DNA of 54,705 bases from a virus (IMGVR_UViG_3300045539_000150:1-54705); one strand, 5' to 3'. Counted from the stretch's first letter, positions 45,583-53,307 are shown. Notes: generated from the letters alone by a model not told the origin. Program-made: numbers and translations.

Positions 45583-45615
45583 CTATATATTTTTATACAT
45601 ATTATATAGATGGAA
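45577..45615 (-). promoter_or_regulatory. Hairpin containing the RNase HII start codon
   Basis: A 13-bp perfect inverted repeat (TTCCATCTATATA at 45577-45589 and its complement at 45603-45615) with a 13-base loop. The ATG at 45580-45582 is inside the second arm. In the loop the minus strand reads ATGTATAAAAA, near a T4-like late box. The arrangement recalls T4 genes whose start is masked in read-through mRNA and free in transcripts that begin inside the hairpin. No measurement supports this yet. Confidence 0.55.
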
Positions 45616-45629
45616 TTTAGATTGTTTCA

Positions 45630-46340
45630 TTACTTAAATGGATTATCGATCATCCATTTATCATAGCGTCCTACTACTTCTTGTAGAATTTTAGCTCTAA
45701 CAATATCTGAATTTGAAAATTTATGATGTCCAACTCCATTTATGCCTTGCATTAATTCAATAAATCCAGTTAAACCGGCATTCGCCTTTGGAATATCGTA
45801 TTGACTTATATCTCCGGTAACTAATACCTTTGAACTTTTACCCATTCTTGTGGTGAATAACATAAGTTGTTTAAACGTTGCATTTTGTGCTTCATCTAAA
45901 ATCATAAAGGCATCATCAAATGTATCGCCTCGCATAAATGCAAGAGGTTTAAATTCTATTAGACCATGATGGATTAAACTTTCAGTCAATTCATTTCCAA
46001 CAATTTTTTTAAAGTTAGAAATATATGATTGCATATATGGATCTATTTTATCTGCGATATCTCCTGGAAGGAATCCAAGTTTTTCACCAGATTCCTGTAT
46101 TGGTTTACATAGGATTATTTTTTTTACCTTTTTTTCAGCAAGTAAATACAATGAAGTATAACATGCTGTAAATGTTTTTGAAGTTCCGGCTGGACCAGAA
46201 CAAAACGTTATATCATTTTTTAATATTTGATTGACGTATTCTCTTTGATTATTTTTTAAATTAACGTGCTTAATGTCTTCCTCTTTAACTGACATTTTTT
46301 TAATGGTTGGACCATGTTCAGAACCCGTTTTCTTTTGCAT
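45630..46340 (-). CDS. phoH: PhoH-like ATPase
   Basis: 236 residues. Walker A is GPAGTSKT at 49-56, Walker B is FMILDEAQ at 145-152 (D149, E150), and a sensor-like VTGDISQYD lies near 174-182. The PhoH family are RNA-helicase-like P-loop ATPases, often encoded by marine phages and widespread in bacteria, with links to RNA metabolism in some hosts. The place between bS21/DnaJ and RNase HII suits an RNA-handling role; the older link to phosphate starvation is not supported by any local feature. Confidence 0.85.
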   Translation of the reverse strand: MQKKTGSEHGPTIKKMSVKEEDIKHVNLKNNQREYVNQILKNDITFCSGPAGTSKTFTACYTSLYLLAEKKVKKIILCKPIQESGEKLGFLPGDIADKIDPYMQSYISNFKKIVGNELTESLIHHGLIEFKPLAFMRGDTFDDAFMILDEAQNATFKQLMLFTTRMGKSSKVLVTGDISQYDIPKANAGLTGFIELMQGINGVGHHKFSNSDIVRAKILQEVVGRYDKWMIDNPFK

Positions 46341-46354
46341 ATAATTGAGTATAT

Positions 46355-46612
46355 TTAGTCACCTGCCATTATGACAAGTTCCTTTAATTTTTTAAGTGTT
46401 TCACACTTCTCGTATTCCTCCAGTTCTACAAAATATTCAGTAAGAAGTTCAATAAAGTCGCTTCGTTGTCCAATTCCATGCGGAATATCTATTGTGTTTT
46501 TACTATCCTGATATACGATAAATCGGTTGACAGTTTTTGTAAAATTTCTTGTGATTATATAGTAGCTGGATCGCATCAAAGAGTCTCTTTCCTCTCTTGT
46601 AATTTCTTCCAT
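46355..46612 (-). CDS. Small protein with C-terminal EEYEKC motif (1)
   Basis: 85 residues. The N-terminal part (EEITREERDSLMRSSYYIITRNFTK) differs from its two relatives. The C-terminus has YFVELEEYEKCETLKKLKELV. The same block (hydrophobic-x-E-x-EEYEKC-x2-[IL]K) ends the proteins at 46880-47134 and 48088-48372. It resembles the UVR motif (FEKAAELRD) of UvrB, UvrC, McsA and ClpC, which mediates protein contacts. It may bind a shared partner. The gene stands between bS21 and PhoH, 14 bases upstream of PhoH. Confidence 0.65.
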   Translation of the reverse strand: MEEITREERDSLMRSSYYIITRNFTKTVNRFIVYQDSKNTIDIPHGIGQRSDFIELLTEYFVELEEYEKCETLKKLKELVIMAGD

Positions 46613-46709
46613 CTTATTTTAAATGTTTTTACAGTATGTTTAACTATACTTATATTATATATTTAGATGGTTGTTTGATTTAATCTCTAGGGTAAAAAAG
46701 GTTAGTATA

Positions 46710-46889
46710 TTATAAATTCTGGGATTGTTTATATTTTGCTTTACTAATCACTTTTCTTTTTACAATAGATGGTTTTTCAAATTCCTTTCTTTCTCTAAGT
46801 TCTTGTAATTGTTTTGTGGAAAACACTTTTCTTTTTAAATTTTTAAGTGCTTTTTCAATATTACCGTTTTCTACCTTGGTTATAAGCAT
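46710..46889 (-). CDS. rpsU: bS21-like ribosomal protein (59 aa)
   Basis: A short gene (59 codons plus TAA) open from the ATG at 46889. It has the order of bacterial S21: an N-terminal VENGNIEKALKNLKRK helix, RERKEFEKPSIVKRK, and a basic tail with Y53 (KAKYKQSQNL). S21 normally reads E-x2-x-x-AL+x+K+, RxRxxYEKP, x+++. It should join the 30S subunit near the 16S rRNA 3' end. In Flavobacterium ribosomes, bS21 with bS6 and bS18 shields the anti-Shine-Dalgarno tail; I recall a tyrosine near position 54 taking part. The ATG overlaps the upstream stop by ten bases (ATGCTTATAA), so it is coupled to that EEYEKC gene. Confidence 0.88.
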   Translation of the reverse strand: MLITKVENGNIEKALKNLKRKVFSTKQLQELRERKEFEKPSIVKRKVISKAKYKQSQNL

Positions 46890-47134
46890 GAAAGTTTATC
46901 TATTATTTTTTTTAATTCTTTGCATTTTTCATACTCTTCTCTTTCTTTGAAAAAGTTTAGTACGCTTTGTACTCCATCAATTTTATCTGATATAGGGGCA
47001 TCATGTTTTAAAGCACCCATTTTATCTCCAACTATGGAATTATATATAATTTCCATCATGTCTTCACGCGAAGACTCATGTAATTTTTTAATAAATCTAA
47101 TTTCGTTATTATCGTATTCTTCTAAATCATCCAT
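46880..47134 (-). CDS. Small protein with C-terminal EEYEKC motif (2)
   Basis: 84 residues. An acidic N-terminal part (DDLEEYDNNEIRFIKKLH) and a middle with GDKMGALKHDAPISDK precede the C-terminal NFFKEREEYEKCKELKKII block shared with two neighbours. It overlaps the DnaJ-like gene by eight bases and bS21 by ten, so bS21 translation is probably coupled to it. The motif resembles a UVR element. Whether it touches the ribosome or a chaperone complex is unknown. Confidence 0.7.
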   Translation of the reverse strand: MDDLEEYDNNEIRFIKKLHESSREDMMEIIYNSIVGDKMGALKHDAPISDKIDGVQSVLNFFKEREEYEKCKELKKIIDKLSCL

Positions 47135-47924
47135 TGGAATCTTTAATCTTTTTTAGTAATTCAATTTGAGAATCTGATAAATTAATAGGTAGAGTTCTAA
47201 GCTTTACCATTAAATTACCGCATCCTTCTGAATTATATATTGGCATTCCTTTTCCAACTACTCTAAGTATTTTAGAATCATGGGAACCTTGAGGAACTTT
47301 AATCCTTACAGTATGAACCTTTGTTTTTACTTCAAATTCACCACCTAATAACATATCGATCCAATCTAAACTAAGGTCGACATAAATATCAGCACCATTT
47401 ACAATAAGATCTATATTTGGTGTGACATTAACTGTTAATATTATATCTCCTGCTCTCGCACCTGTATTGATTGGATGCCTTTGACCTTTTTCTTTGATTT
47501 TAAGTTTCGTGCCATTCGGAATTCCCTTAGGTATATTAATATTAAATCCACCAGTGCCGACATCGATGTACCTTCTTGTTCCTTCATAACTTTCTTCTAT
47601 TGTTATATTTATTGCAACTCTAATATCAAACCCTCTGACATCTCCACCAAATGATTGGTCAAATGCCTGCGAAAAATTATAATTGGCAAATATATCGTTC
47701 CATGCATCATTTACATTAAATGAATTGGAACCTCCTGTTCCGTCATGTTTTCTGCGTTTTATAGGATCGCCTAAAATTTCATATGCTTCTGATATCCTTT
47801 TAAAATGAGAGTCATCTCCTCCTGTTTTATCAGGATGGTACTCCTTTACAAGAGTTCTATACGATTTTTTAATATCGTCTTGTGACGCATCTCGAGAAAC
47901 ATTAAGAGTTTCATAATAATTCAT
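47127..47924 (-). CDS. DnaJ-like co-chaperone without zinc domain (CbpA type)
   Basis: 265 residues. The J domain (about 2-62) contains HPD at 30-32 (VKEYHPDKTGG), needed to stimulate Hsp70. A Gly/Asn/Phe-poor linker (about 62-100) is followed by the C-terminal peptide-binding domains (INITIEESYEGTRRYIDVG ... GDIILTVNVTPNIDLIVNG, DLSLDWIDMLLGGEFEVKT). The cysteine-rich zinc domain of DnaJ is absent, as in CbpA. The phage may redirect host DnaK to folding of virion or replication proteins. It is followed by an 8-base overlap with the next small gene. Confidence 0.88.
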   Translation of the reverse strand: MNYYETLNVSRDASQDDIKKSYRTLVKEYHPDKTGGDDSHFKRISEAYEILGDPIKRRKHDGTGGSNSFNVNDAWNDIFANYNFSQAFDQSFGGDVRGFDIRVAINITIEESYEGTRRYIDVGTGGFNINIPKGIPNGTKLKIKEKGQRHPINTGARAGDIILTVNVTPNIDLIVNGADIYVDLSLDWIDMLLGGEFEVKTKVHTVRIKVPQGSHDSKILRVVGKGMPIYNSEGCGNLMVKLRTLPINLSDSQIELLKKIKDSNG

Positions 47925-47926
47925 AT

Positions 47927-48064
47927 CTATTTTTTAGATGATGTTTTATTAGCCTCTTGAATTTTCTTTTTATTTAATGCAACCTCTCTTGATTGCTTGT
48001 TTTCCATGCATACTGCGATACGTAATAAACTATCTGCAATGCTCTTTAATACTTCTTCGTTCAT
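47927..48064 (-). CDS. Very small hypothetical protein (45 aa)
   Basis: 45 residues from the ATG at 48064 to TAG at 47927-47929. It reads as a helical, Lys-rich peptide (MNEEVLKSIADSLLRIAVCM, then ENKQSREVALNKKKIQ). It fills the gap between the 94-aa gene and DnaJ, with the stop two bases before the DnaJ ATG. Its placement and amphipathic pattern support a real gene, although such short frames can arise by chance. Function unknown. Confidence 0.6.
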   Translation of the reverse strand: MNEEVLKSIADSLLRIAVCMENKQSREVALNKKKIQEANKTSSKK

Positions 48065-48087
48065 ATTATCTTATTAATATATTATAT

Positions 48088-48372
48088 TTAAATTCTTTCT
48101 AGTATTTCCTTGATTTTAGAACATTTTTCATATTCTTCAACCTCGACGAATATTTCTAGCATTTGATTAAGAGTTATGTTCAAGGCTTTAATATCCAATC
48201 CATTATTCTTCATCATTTTTATATCTATTCCATTTTCTATAATCATATTATAGTTTTCGTTTGCTAATTTCATTTTTAGCTCATACATAGCCTCTTCCAT
48301 CTGTGCCTCTTTTTTCATAGTTTCGATTTCGTTATCTTCCTCGAATAGTTCATTAAAGTTAAAGTCGTCCAT
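48088..48372 (-). CDS. Small protein with C-terminal EEYEKC motif (3)
   Basis: 94 residues. An acidic first third (DDFNFNELFEEDNEIETM), a Met/Asn-rich helical middle and the C-terminal IFVEVEEYEKCSKIKEILERI block. The block is shared with the proteins at 46355-46612 and 46880-47134, the rest is not. It is the first gene after the promoter-like end of the 83-bp element (22 bases to the ATG), so it leads the operon carrying DnaJ, bS21 and PhoH. Confidence 0.7.
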   Translation of the reverse strand: MDDFNFNELFEEDNEIETMKKEAQMEEAMYELKMKLANENYNMIIENGIDIKMMKNNGLDIKALNITLNQMLEIFVEVEEYEKCSKIKEILERI

Positions 48373-48393
48373 AGTTATATGATTTATTTATTA

Positions 48394-48476
48394 GTTTTAA
48401 TTATAATGTAAATATAAACAAAAAAAGCCAAACAAAAAAATGTTTGGCTACTTATTTTCAAAAAGTTATTAACAAT
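48394..48476 (-). repeat. 83-bp terminator-plus-promoter element, copy 2
   Basis: 82 of 83 bases match 44526-44608. It overlaps the last codons and TAA of the glycosyltransferase at 48469-49296. The hairpin stem is 48426-48434 with 48441-48449. The downstream end (TATATTTACATTATAATTA on the minus strand) is 22 bases from the next ATG, exactly as in copy 1. The sequence identity through both hairpin and AT-box suggests a recent duplication or gene conversion. Confidence 0.85.
48426..48449 (-). terminator. Rho-independent terminator in repeat element, copy 2
   Basis: The same nine-bp AGCCAAACA stem, six-base loop and T-run as in copy 1. It ends the operon of glycosyltransferases and oxygenase. 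Confidence 0.85.
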
Positions 48477-49296
48477 CTACTTTAATAGCCTTTAATTCTA
48501 GTTCATCTATTTCGTTTTGTATTGAATTATTTTGTAGTGATGTTTCATAATGAATAGCCAATTTTGCCTTTATATTAGCTTCACTATTTCTAATAGCGTA
48601 CTGTCGATATCTACCTTCTACATAATCCTTTCCCATAAACTTATAATGTAATAATTTTATTGGAAAATCGTTAAATGAATTTAATATTTCAAATTGCATT
48701 TTCCATCTTCCCCATGGATGTCCATTCCATTCTCCAATTGGTCTAATATTTGAAGGAACTGGATGGTATATTTCTCCATGTATTTTGGAATTTAAATCTA
48801 TTTCATGACAACCTTCAATCCATTCAAATGAATCCACTTTATTTGGATTAATCAATATTGGTTTTGAGTACCATGGATCTGGAACTCCATACTTAATCTC
48901 ATCGTATATTTGATTATCTTCTATTGGAAATGATTGAGATACCATTTGAAATCCTGCTGGAAATATTACAGCATTATCATTATTTTCTAGCCATTCTAAA
49001 ATATTTGGATGTACTATAAATTCGTCACAATCACTTACAATAATATAATCTGCATTTCCTTTAGCGTCATTAATACATTGATGTTTTAAATCTAAATGAA
49101 CGTAATCATTAAAGGTTTCATTTGTATTATATTCTCTAACTTCTACTATTGGATATTGTTTACAAATCCTTAGAGTGTTGTCTGTTGATTGATTGTCTAA
49201 TACTATTATTCTTTCACAAAAAGTAGAATAGTGTCTTAGATAATACGGGAGCATCTTCTCCTCATTCCACACGGTAACATATGCCCATACTTTCAT
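48469..49296 (-). CDS. GT-A family glycosyltransferase
   Basis: 275 residues. The N-terminus has the GT2-like start VWAYVTVWNEEKMLPYYLRHY, then ERIIVLDNQSTDNTLRIC and the donor/metal site SDCDEF (about 90-95, D-x-D). A C-terminal acceptor region contains WIEGCHEIDLNSKIHGE and GEWNGHPWGRWKM. It should transfer a sugar from an NDP-donor. The acceptor is unknown: DNA, virion protein or host surface are all possible. It closes an operon with a second glycosyltransferase and an oxygenase. Confidence 0.85.
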   Translation of the reverse strand: MKVWAYVTVWNEEKMLPYYLRHYSTFCERIIVLDNQSTDNTLRICKQYPIVEVREYNTNETFNDYVHLDLKHQCINDAKGNADYIIVSDCDEFIVHPNILEWLENNDNAVIFPAGFQMVSQSFPIEDNQIYDEIKYGVPDPWYSKPILINPNKVDSFEWIEGCHEIDLNSKIHGEIYHPVPSNIRPIGEWNGHPWGRWKMQFEILNSFNDFPIKLLHYKFMGKDYVEGRYRQYAIRNSEANIKAKLAIHYETSLQNNSIQNEIDELELKAIKVDC

Positions 49297-49300
49297 AACG

Positions 49301-50023
49301 TTATAATATTGGTAAGTATGAAAGTTTTAACATAACATTCATTGTTGATTTAACATCTGCCTCACAATAATCCTTAATCTTTTCAAGATTTCCATTCCAA
49401 TATTCTTCAGTTGTTTCACTACCTTTCATAATGGCCTTAGGCGAAGGAATATTTAATGAATCACATATCAAATCAAGGGATGCACTGTTCCAACCTGCGA
49501 ATTTCCAAATTTCATAGGTATCTAATAAACAATTTTCCCATGGTTTTTTGTTTTGCAAATGAAGTTGTTGTGGAATTTTTACTCCATTAATAATTGAACG
49601 CTTAATTAGAAATGGAAAATCAAAGTTCTTTATATTATGTCCAGTAAATTGGATATTTGAATTTTTATTAAATATTGCCTGAGCAGTTCCCATAAATTCT
49701 TGTAGGAATATTGCCTCATCATCTCCATAAAATGATTTGATTTTTTCAACAATTGGATTTCCGGCTTCATCAAATTGAATTTGTCCAATCGATATTACAA
49801 TTATCTTTGCAAATTCAGGGTGTAATGCTGCATTTTTCATATAAAGATCTGCATCACTTAAATCCTTAAGGTCATCCTCTGTTCTTCTATAATTTTCTGC
49901 TTTTTTTACCCAATGAATTATTGCGCCAGGTCTTGCCTCACAAAAGTCACTATAATATTTAAATTCGGAAACGGTTTCAATGTCGATAAACAACATTGAT
50001 TTTAAATTTGATACGCTATACAT
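49301..50023 (-). CDS. DEDD-family 3'-5' exonuclease
   Basis: 240 residues. Catalytic-type residues are D14 and E16 (FIDIET), the GHNIKNFDFPFL block near 125-135 (D of the second motif), and YCEADVKSTMNV near 220 (the last acidic residue, of the DEDDy type with its tyrosine). It resembles the PolB-related predicted exonucleases. It may proofread, trim or degrade single-stranded ends. No DNA polymerase is in this window. The ATG overlaps the upstream stop by 8 bases. Confidence 0.8.
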   Translation of the reverse strand: MYSVSNLKSMLFIDIETVSEFKYYSDFCEARPGAIIHWVKKAENYRRTEDDLKDLSDADLYMKNAALHPEFAKIIVISIGQIQFDEAGNPIVEKIKSFYGDDEAIFLQEFMGTAQAIFNKNSNIQFTGHNIKNFDFPFLIKRSIINGVKIPQQLHLQNKKPWENCLLDTYEIWKFAGWNSASLDLICDSLNIPSPKAIMKGSETTEEYWNGNLEKIKDYCEADVKSTMNVMLKLSYLPIL

Positions 50024-50252
50024 CTTCTAGTTTTTTAGAAATATTATAAATTGAAACTGGATAATTACATGATTTTTTACCTTCGACATCGCATTTAAAC
50101 CAGTAATATGGATATCCATAATGCTTAGTTAATTTTTCACATATTGAAGTTATTGGACCATACATTCTAGTTCCAGCAAACCTAAAATAATATCGTTCTC
50201 CGATCTTAGGCTTTACAACATAGATTACAAGTTCTTTTTTATTCTTTGCCAT
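50016..50252 (-). CDS. Small basic protein (78 aa)
   Basis: 78 residues, basic and aromatic (VIYVVKPKIGERYYFRFAGT, KHYGYPYYWFKCDVEGKKSC). It has a small beta-barrel-like composition (SH3/OB type), but no recognisable family. The ATG lies in a perfect 16-base palindrome (50250-50265). It shares eight bases with the exonuclease. A nucleic-acid-binding role is only a guess. Confidence 0.55.
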   Translation of the reverse strand: MAKNKKELVIYVVKPKIGERYYFRFAGTRMYGPITSICEKLTKHYGYPYYWFKCDVEGKKSCNYPVSIYNISKKLEDV

Positions 50253-50265
50253 ATAATATTATATG
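50250..50265. other. 16-bp palindrome over a start codon
   Basis: CATATAATATTATATG is its own reverse complement; the ATG of the 78-aa gene lies in it. It may be an operator, part of a promoter, or chance in an AT-rich leader. Confidence 0.35.
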
Positions 50266-50282
50266 TAAGTTTTTTAAAAAGT

Positions 50283-50504
50283 TTAAACTTGATTTGAAAT
50301 ACAATTATTATCGGTGGTTTGTCTAAGTGTTAAGTATCTATCAAACGAGATAGATAATTCTATCCAACCTCCTGTTATTGACTCAGGAATATCTGTATTA
50401 TGCGTGAGGTAGTGTGGTGCTTTTTCTATACGCCCTAAAAGGAAGTCGACCATTCGATCAACTTCCATATTATGGACCCATATTTTTACAAAGGTATTAT
50501 TCAT
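50283..50504 (-). CDS. Small hypothetical protein (73 aa)
   Basis: I start at the ATG at 50504 (MNNTFVKIWVHN), which overlaps the previous stop by eight bases (ATGAATAA). The longer start at 50546 would overlap the glycosyltransferase by 50 bases. The product has a hydrophobic/aromatic first half and a Thr/Asn-rich end. No family is recognised. It sits in the glycosyltransferase operon. Confidence 0.5.
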   Translation of the reverse strand: MNNTFVKIWVHNMEVDRMVDFLLGRIEKAPHYLTHNTDIPESITGGWIELSISFDRYLTLRQTTDNNCISNQV

Positions 50505-52332
50505 TTTCGTTATAGATGATATTGGCTGCCATTTCTGCATCGCCATATCGCGGTATTGAATTTAGTGGTGCATTTGGATTTTCGTCATATGCCCAATCTT
50601 TAAGTCCAAGTGCTTCAAATCTATCTTTAATTTGTTCATTATAATGATAACCAATTGTTCTTACTCTTCTTTGAATATCTGCTCTTGCCAAATCATGCGT
50701 ATTTTGACCTGTTGCATTATTATATAAAAATTGAACATATCCTAATTTCGGAATTTTGCAAGTTATTGTTTTTAGGAATGTTCTTACAATTAATTCATAA
50801 TCATCTGCGATTGCTAGCGTTCTATTATGTCCACCTATTTCAAAATAAGTAGAACGTCTCCATGCTCTTACGTGGTTTGGAACTCCAACAATATGTCGAA
50901 TTGTTTTTGGATTGATATTATGTTGGTTTGCAACCTTCATCATTTTTCCATTATACTCTTCGTCCCGATATGAACCATATGCAAATGCAAATCCTTCTGG
51001 ATATGTTTGACACTCCCAATTTTCATTAACCTCTAATGTGTCATTAAAAAAGAATCCTGCCTCCGGATGTTTCTTTGCAGCTCTATATAAATCTATAGTA
51101 CACCATGGAACCAATAAATCATCATGGTCTAATTCAGCAAGAATAAATCCTTTAGCCATGCAATTAGCTCTCCATTTAACTTCACCTATATTTCCTCCAC
51201 TCTTCTCTCTGAAGTCATATACCTTAACTCTAGGATCGTGTGCTGCAATATCTTCCGCTATCTTTAATGTTCTACCTCCATCCGTTGAATCATTTACAAG
51301 CACCCATTCCCAATTAGAATATGTTTGATTTAGCAATGATTGGTATGTATCATATAATTTTTCTCTAGTATTATAGATTGGAGTCGTATACGATATCATT
51401 TCGGAATCTTCTAAAGAATTTGGATCTAACATAATTGCCATTGCACATTGATATGCATATTGTCCTACATTTTCTATTGATTCTGCTTGTGAAATATTTA
51501 TCCATTTTCTACGAAATTGCAATGGCATGCTTGCTAAAATTGGAAATTCTTCCCATGTATCGCCTCTAGTTACAATACAATCTGGTTTAATATCACATAA
51601 ATATCCTTGAATATTTTCATCTGATTTTAAATATTTTACATTTAAATTATCAGCTTCATAATCCAATATTTTTAAAGACTTTAATTCAGGTTCATCTAAT
51701 CCAATATATAAAATGGTAGGAACTTTTGCAGTTGATCTTTTTTCTAAATAATTATAATGGCATAGAATATCTTTTATAAATACAAATTTATCCTTTTCAT
51801 TATTATATAAGTTAGTTATAAAAGTACCATCTGCAACATATCCTGATCCATATTCATAATTTGCATGCAAACTTGAATGAATCAACCATTGCGCCAAATC
51901 TATTTTAGATATTGCAACATTTTCAGGAATTGCTTCTCTTATTTCTAATTTAGAAAAGTCATTACCCCCAACGTACTGTGAAAATATAAATGCCTTTGCA
52001 TCTTTATTATTTTTATATTCATTTTCAATAGTAGAATAAAAATCAGGATGTACTATATTATCATCATCTACATGGTATACCCATCCATCTAAATTTTTTA
52101 TTAAAGAATTTAATTGGCTTAAACCCCAACCGTCTCCTTTCATGAAATGAAGAGTAGTACCCTTTTCATCTAATTTATTTAATAGTTCGGCATCGATATC
52201 CTTTAACGCGGCTGTATCAAAAACCACATGCCATTCTACTGTTGTGTTTTTTGGTAAATTATTAAATACAGATTTCTTTACTGTTTCGATATTACCAAGT
52301 CTGGTGCATCTTGTGATTATGCTAAATTTCAT
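50497..52332 (-). CDS. Tandem-domain glycosyltransferase (611 aa)
   Basis: 611 residues with two GT-A-like halves. The first (about 1-210) starts FSIITRCTRLGNIETVKKSV and has VDDDN at 88-92. A linker-like section lies around 215-305. The second (about 312-600) is a clear GT2 domain: ISYTTPIYNTREKLYDTYQS, WVLVNDSTDGG, ELDHDDLL near 402 and IADDYELIVR. Two sugar-transfer steps could be joined in one protein to build a disaccharide. The acceptor is unknown. It follows the oxygenase-like gene directly and precedes the exonuclease group. Confidence 0.85.
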   Translation of the reverse strand: MKFSIITRCTRLGNIETVKKSVFNNLPKNTTVEWHVVFDTAALKDIDAELLNKLDEKGTTLHFMKGDGWGLSQLNSLIKNLDGWVYHVDDDNIVHPDFYSTIENEYKNNKDAKAFIFSQYVGGNDFSKLEIREAIPENVAISKIDLAQWLIHSSLHANYEYGSGYVADGTFITNLYNNEKDKFVFIKDILCHYNYLEKRSTAKVPTILYIGLDEPELKSLKILDYEADNLNVKYLKSDENIQGYLCDIKPDCIVTRGDTWEEFPILASMPLQFRRKWINISQAESIENVGQYAYQCAMAIMLDPNSLEDSEMISYTTPIYNTREKLYDTYQSLLNQTYSNWEWVLVNDSTDGGRTLKIAEDIAAHDPRVKVYDFREKSGGNIGEVKWRANCMAKGFILAELDHDDLLVPWCTIDLYRAAKKHPEAGFFFNDTLEVNENWECQTYPEGFAFAYGSYRDEEYNGKMMKVANQHNINPKTIRHIVGVPNHVRAWRRSTYFEIGGHNRTLAIADDYELIVRTFLKTITCKIPKLGYVQFLYNNATGQNTHDLARADIQRRVRTIGYHYNEQIKDRFEALGLKDWAYDENPNAPLNSIPRYGDAEMAANIIYNENE

Positions 52333-52356
52333 ATTATTATATTAAGTTATTATTTA

Positions 52357-53307
52357 TTATACATCAAAAAAGAACATGTGAAAAAATCTTGCATTGTCAA
52401 TTGCATCTCCAAAGTATTGTGTTGCTGCATGAATATTTTTAGCGTCAAATAGTACTAATCTATTATATACGTTTCCAACTTCATCAATCTTTTCGAAATT
52501 GGTACCATCATAAAAATTCATTTCTGCACTTTTACCTTGGAAGGCTCGCACATAATTCATAGTTTTTCTTTTTGCATCATCAAAACTATAATCTCCAGTA
52601 ACTTTGCTTCTATAGAATGCAGTACCGGTCGATGCTGGAGCATCTGGTGTTAAAAATACAAGACCAGCATATGTTTGATTATCAACATGGTACACAATAG
52701 GTTGATCAGCGGTACAGAATTGAAATATTCCATTTGCGTATGAACTATGATTCCAATTATATATTGGCTTTCCAATTATTTGTTCTAATGTTTCCTTTGT
52801 GTTAAATGCAGAAAATCTGCTTGTTGCTCTTTCACCTTTATGATATGCGGATGGTGAAAATTTAATTTCATTAATAGCCCATTCTCTTATGAAATCTGGA
52901 TCTTTATAAAAATTATCTACAACGATAACCCCTTTGTTGGTATTTTTAAATCCTGAATAATACGCAATCCATTTTGCAAATGATTCTATTTCATAATCTA
53001 TTAATTCATTCGTAGATTTATCAAGTACCTTAACCTTAATTGGTTTAAAAATATCTAATTTATTAATTGAAATCTCAAACCCAATATCAGAATTAGTTAT
53101 ATTTGAATAAAATGAAGTAACATCAGTTCTATCTGTGAATTGTAATGGTTCTTGTATTTTTACATCATTAGTATTAATACCTTGTATTTTACCATTAGTT
53201 GCAAAAATCCATCCATTTAATTTGTATTCAGATGAATTTTTTTCTACAGAATCAATATACATTAGTATATTATCAGATGATGTTAAGTGTGATATAATGT
53301 CTGCCAT
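52357..53307 (-). CDS. 2OG-Fe(II) oxygenase-like protein
   Basis: 316 residues. A beta-rich N-terminal section (about 1-125) precedes the catalytic-type domain. This shows GVIVVDNFYKDPDFIREWA (about 128), YHVDN (H207, D209: iron ligands), GLVFLTPDAPASTGTAFYR and NRLVLFDAKNIHAATQYFG (H293: distal iron ligand), ending ARFFHMFFFDV. This fits the 2-oxoglutarate/Fe(II) dioxygenase fold of the type found in phage and prolyl-hydroxylase-like proteins. The extra N-terminal domain is unassigned. It may hydroxylate a collagen-like fibre, a sugar or another protein; the fibre gene is the next unit upstream. Confidence 0.7.
   Translation of the reverse strand: MADIISHLTSSDNILMYIDSVEKNSSEYKLNGWIFATNGKIQGINTNDVKIQEPLQFTDRTDVTSFYSNITNSDIGFEISINKLDIFKPIKVKVLDKSTNELIDYEIESFAKWIAYYSGFKNTNKGVIVVDNFYKDPDFIREWAINEIKFSPSAYHKGERATSRFSAFNTKETLEQIIGKPIYNWNHSSYANGIFQFCTADQPIVYHVDNQTYAGLVFLTPDAPASTGTAFYRSKVTGDYSFDDAKRKTMNYVRAFQGKSAEMNFYDGTNFEKIDEVGNVYNRLVLFDAKNIHAATQYFGDAIDNARFFHMFFFDV

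Noticed and set aside
50504-50546. Longer start for the 73-aa protein (14 additional residues)
   Set aside because: It would overlap the glycosyltransferase by 50 bases, whereas the ATG at 50504 gives the eight-base overlap that is common in this genome.
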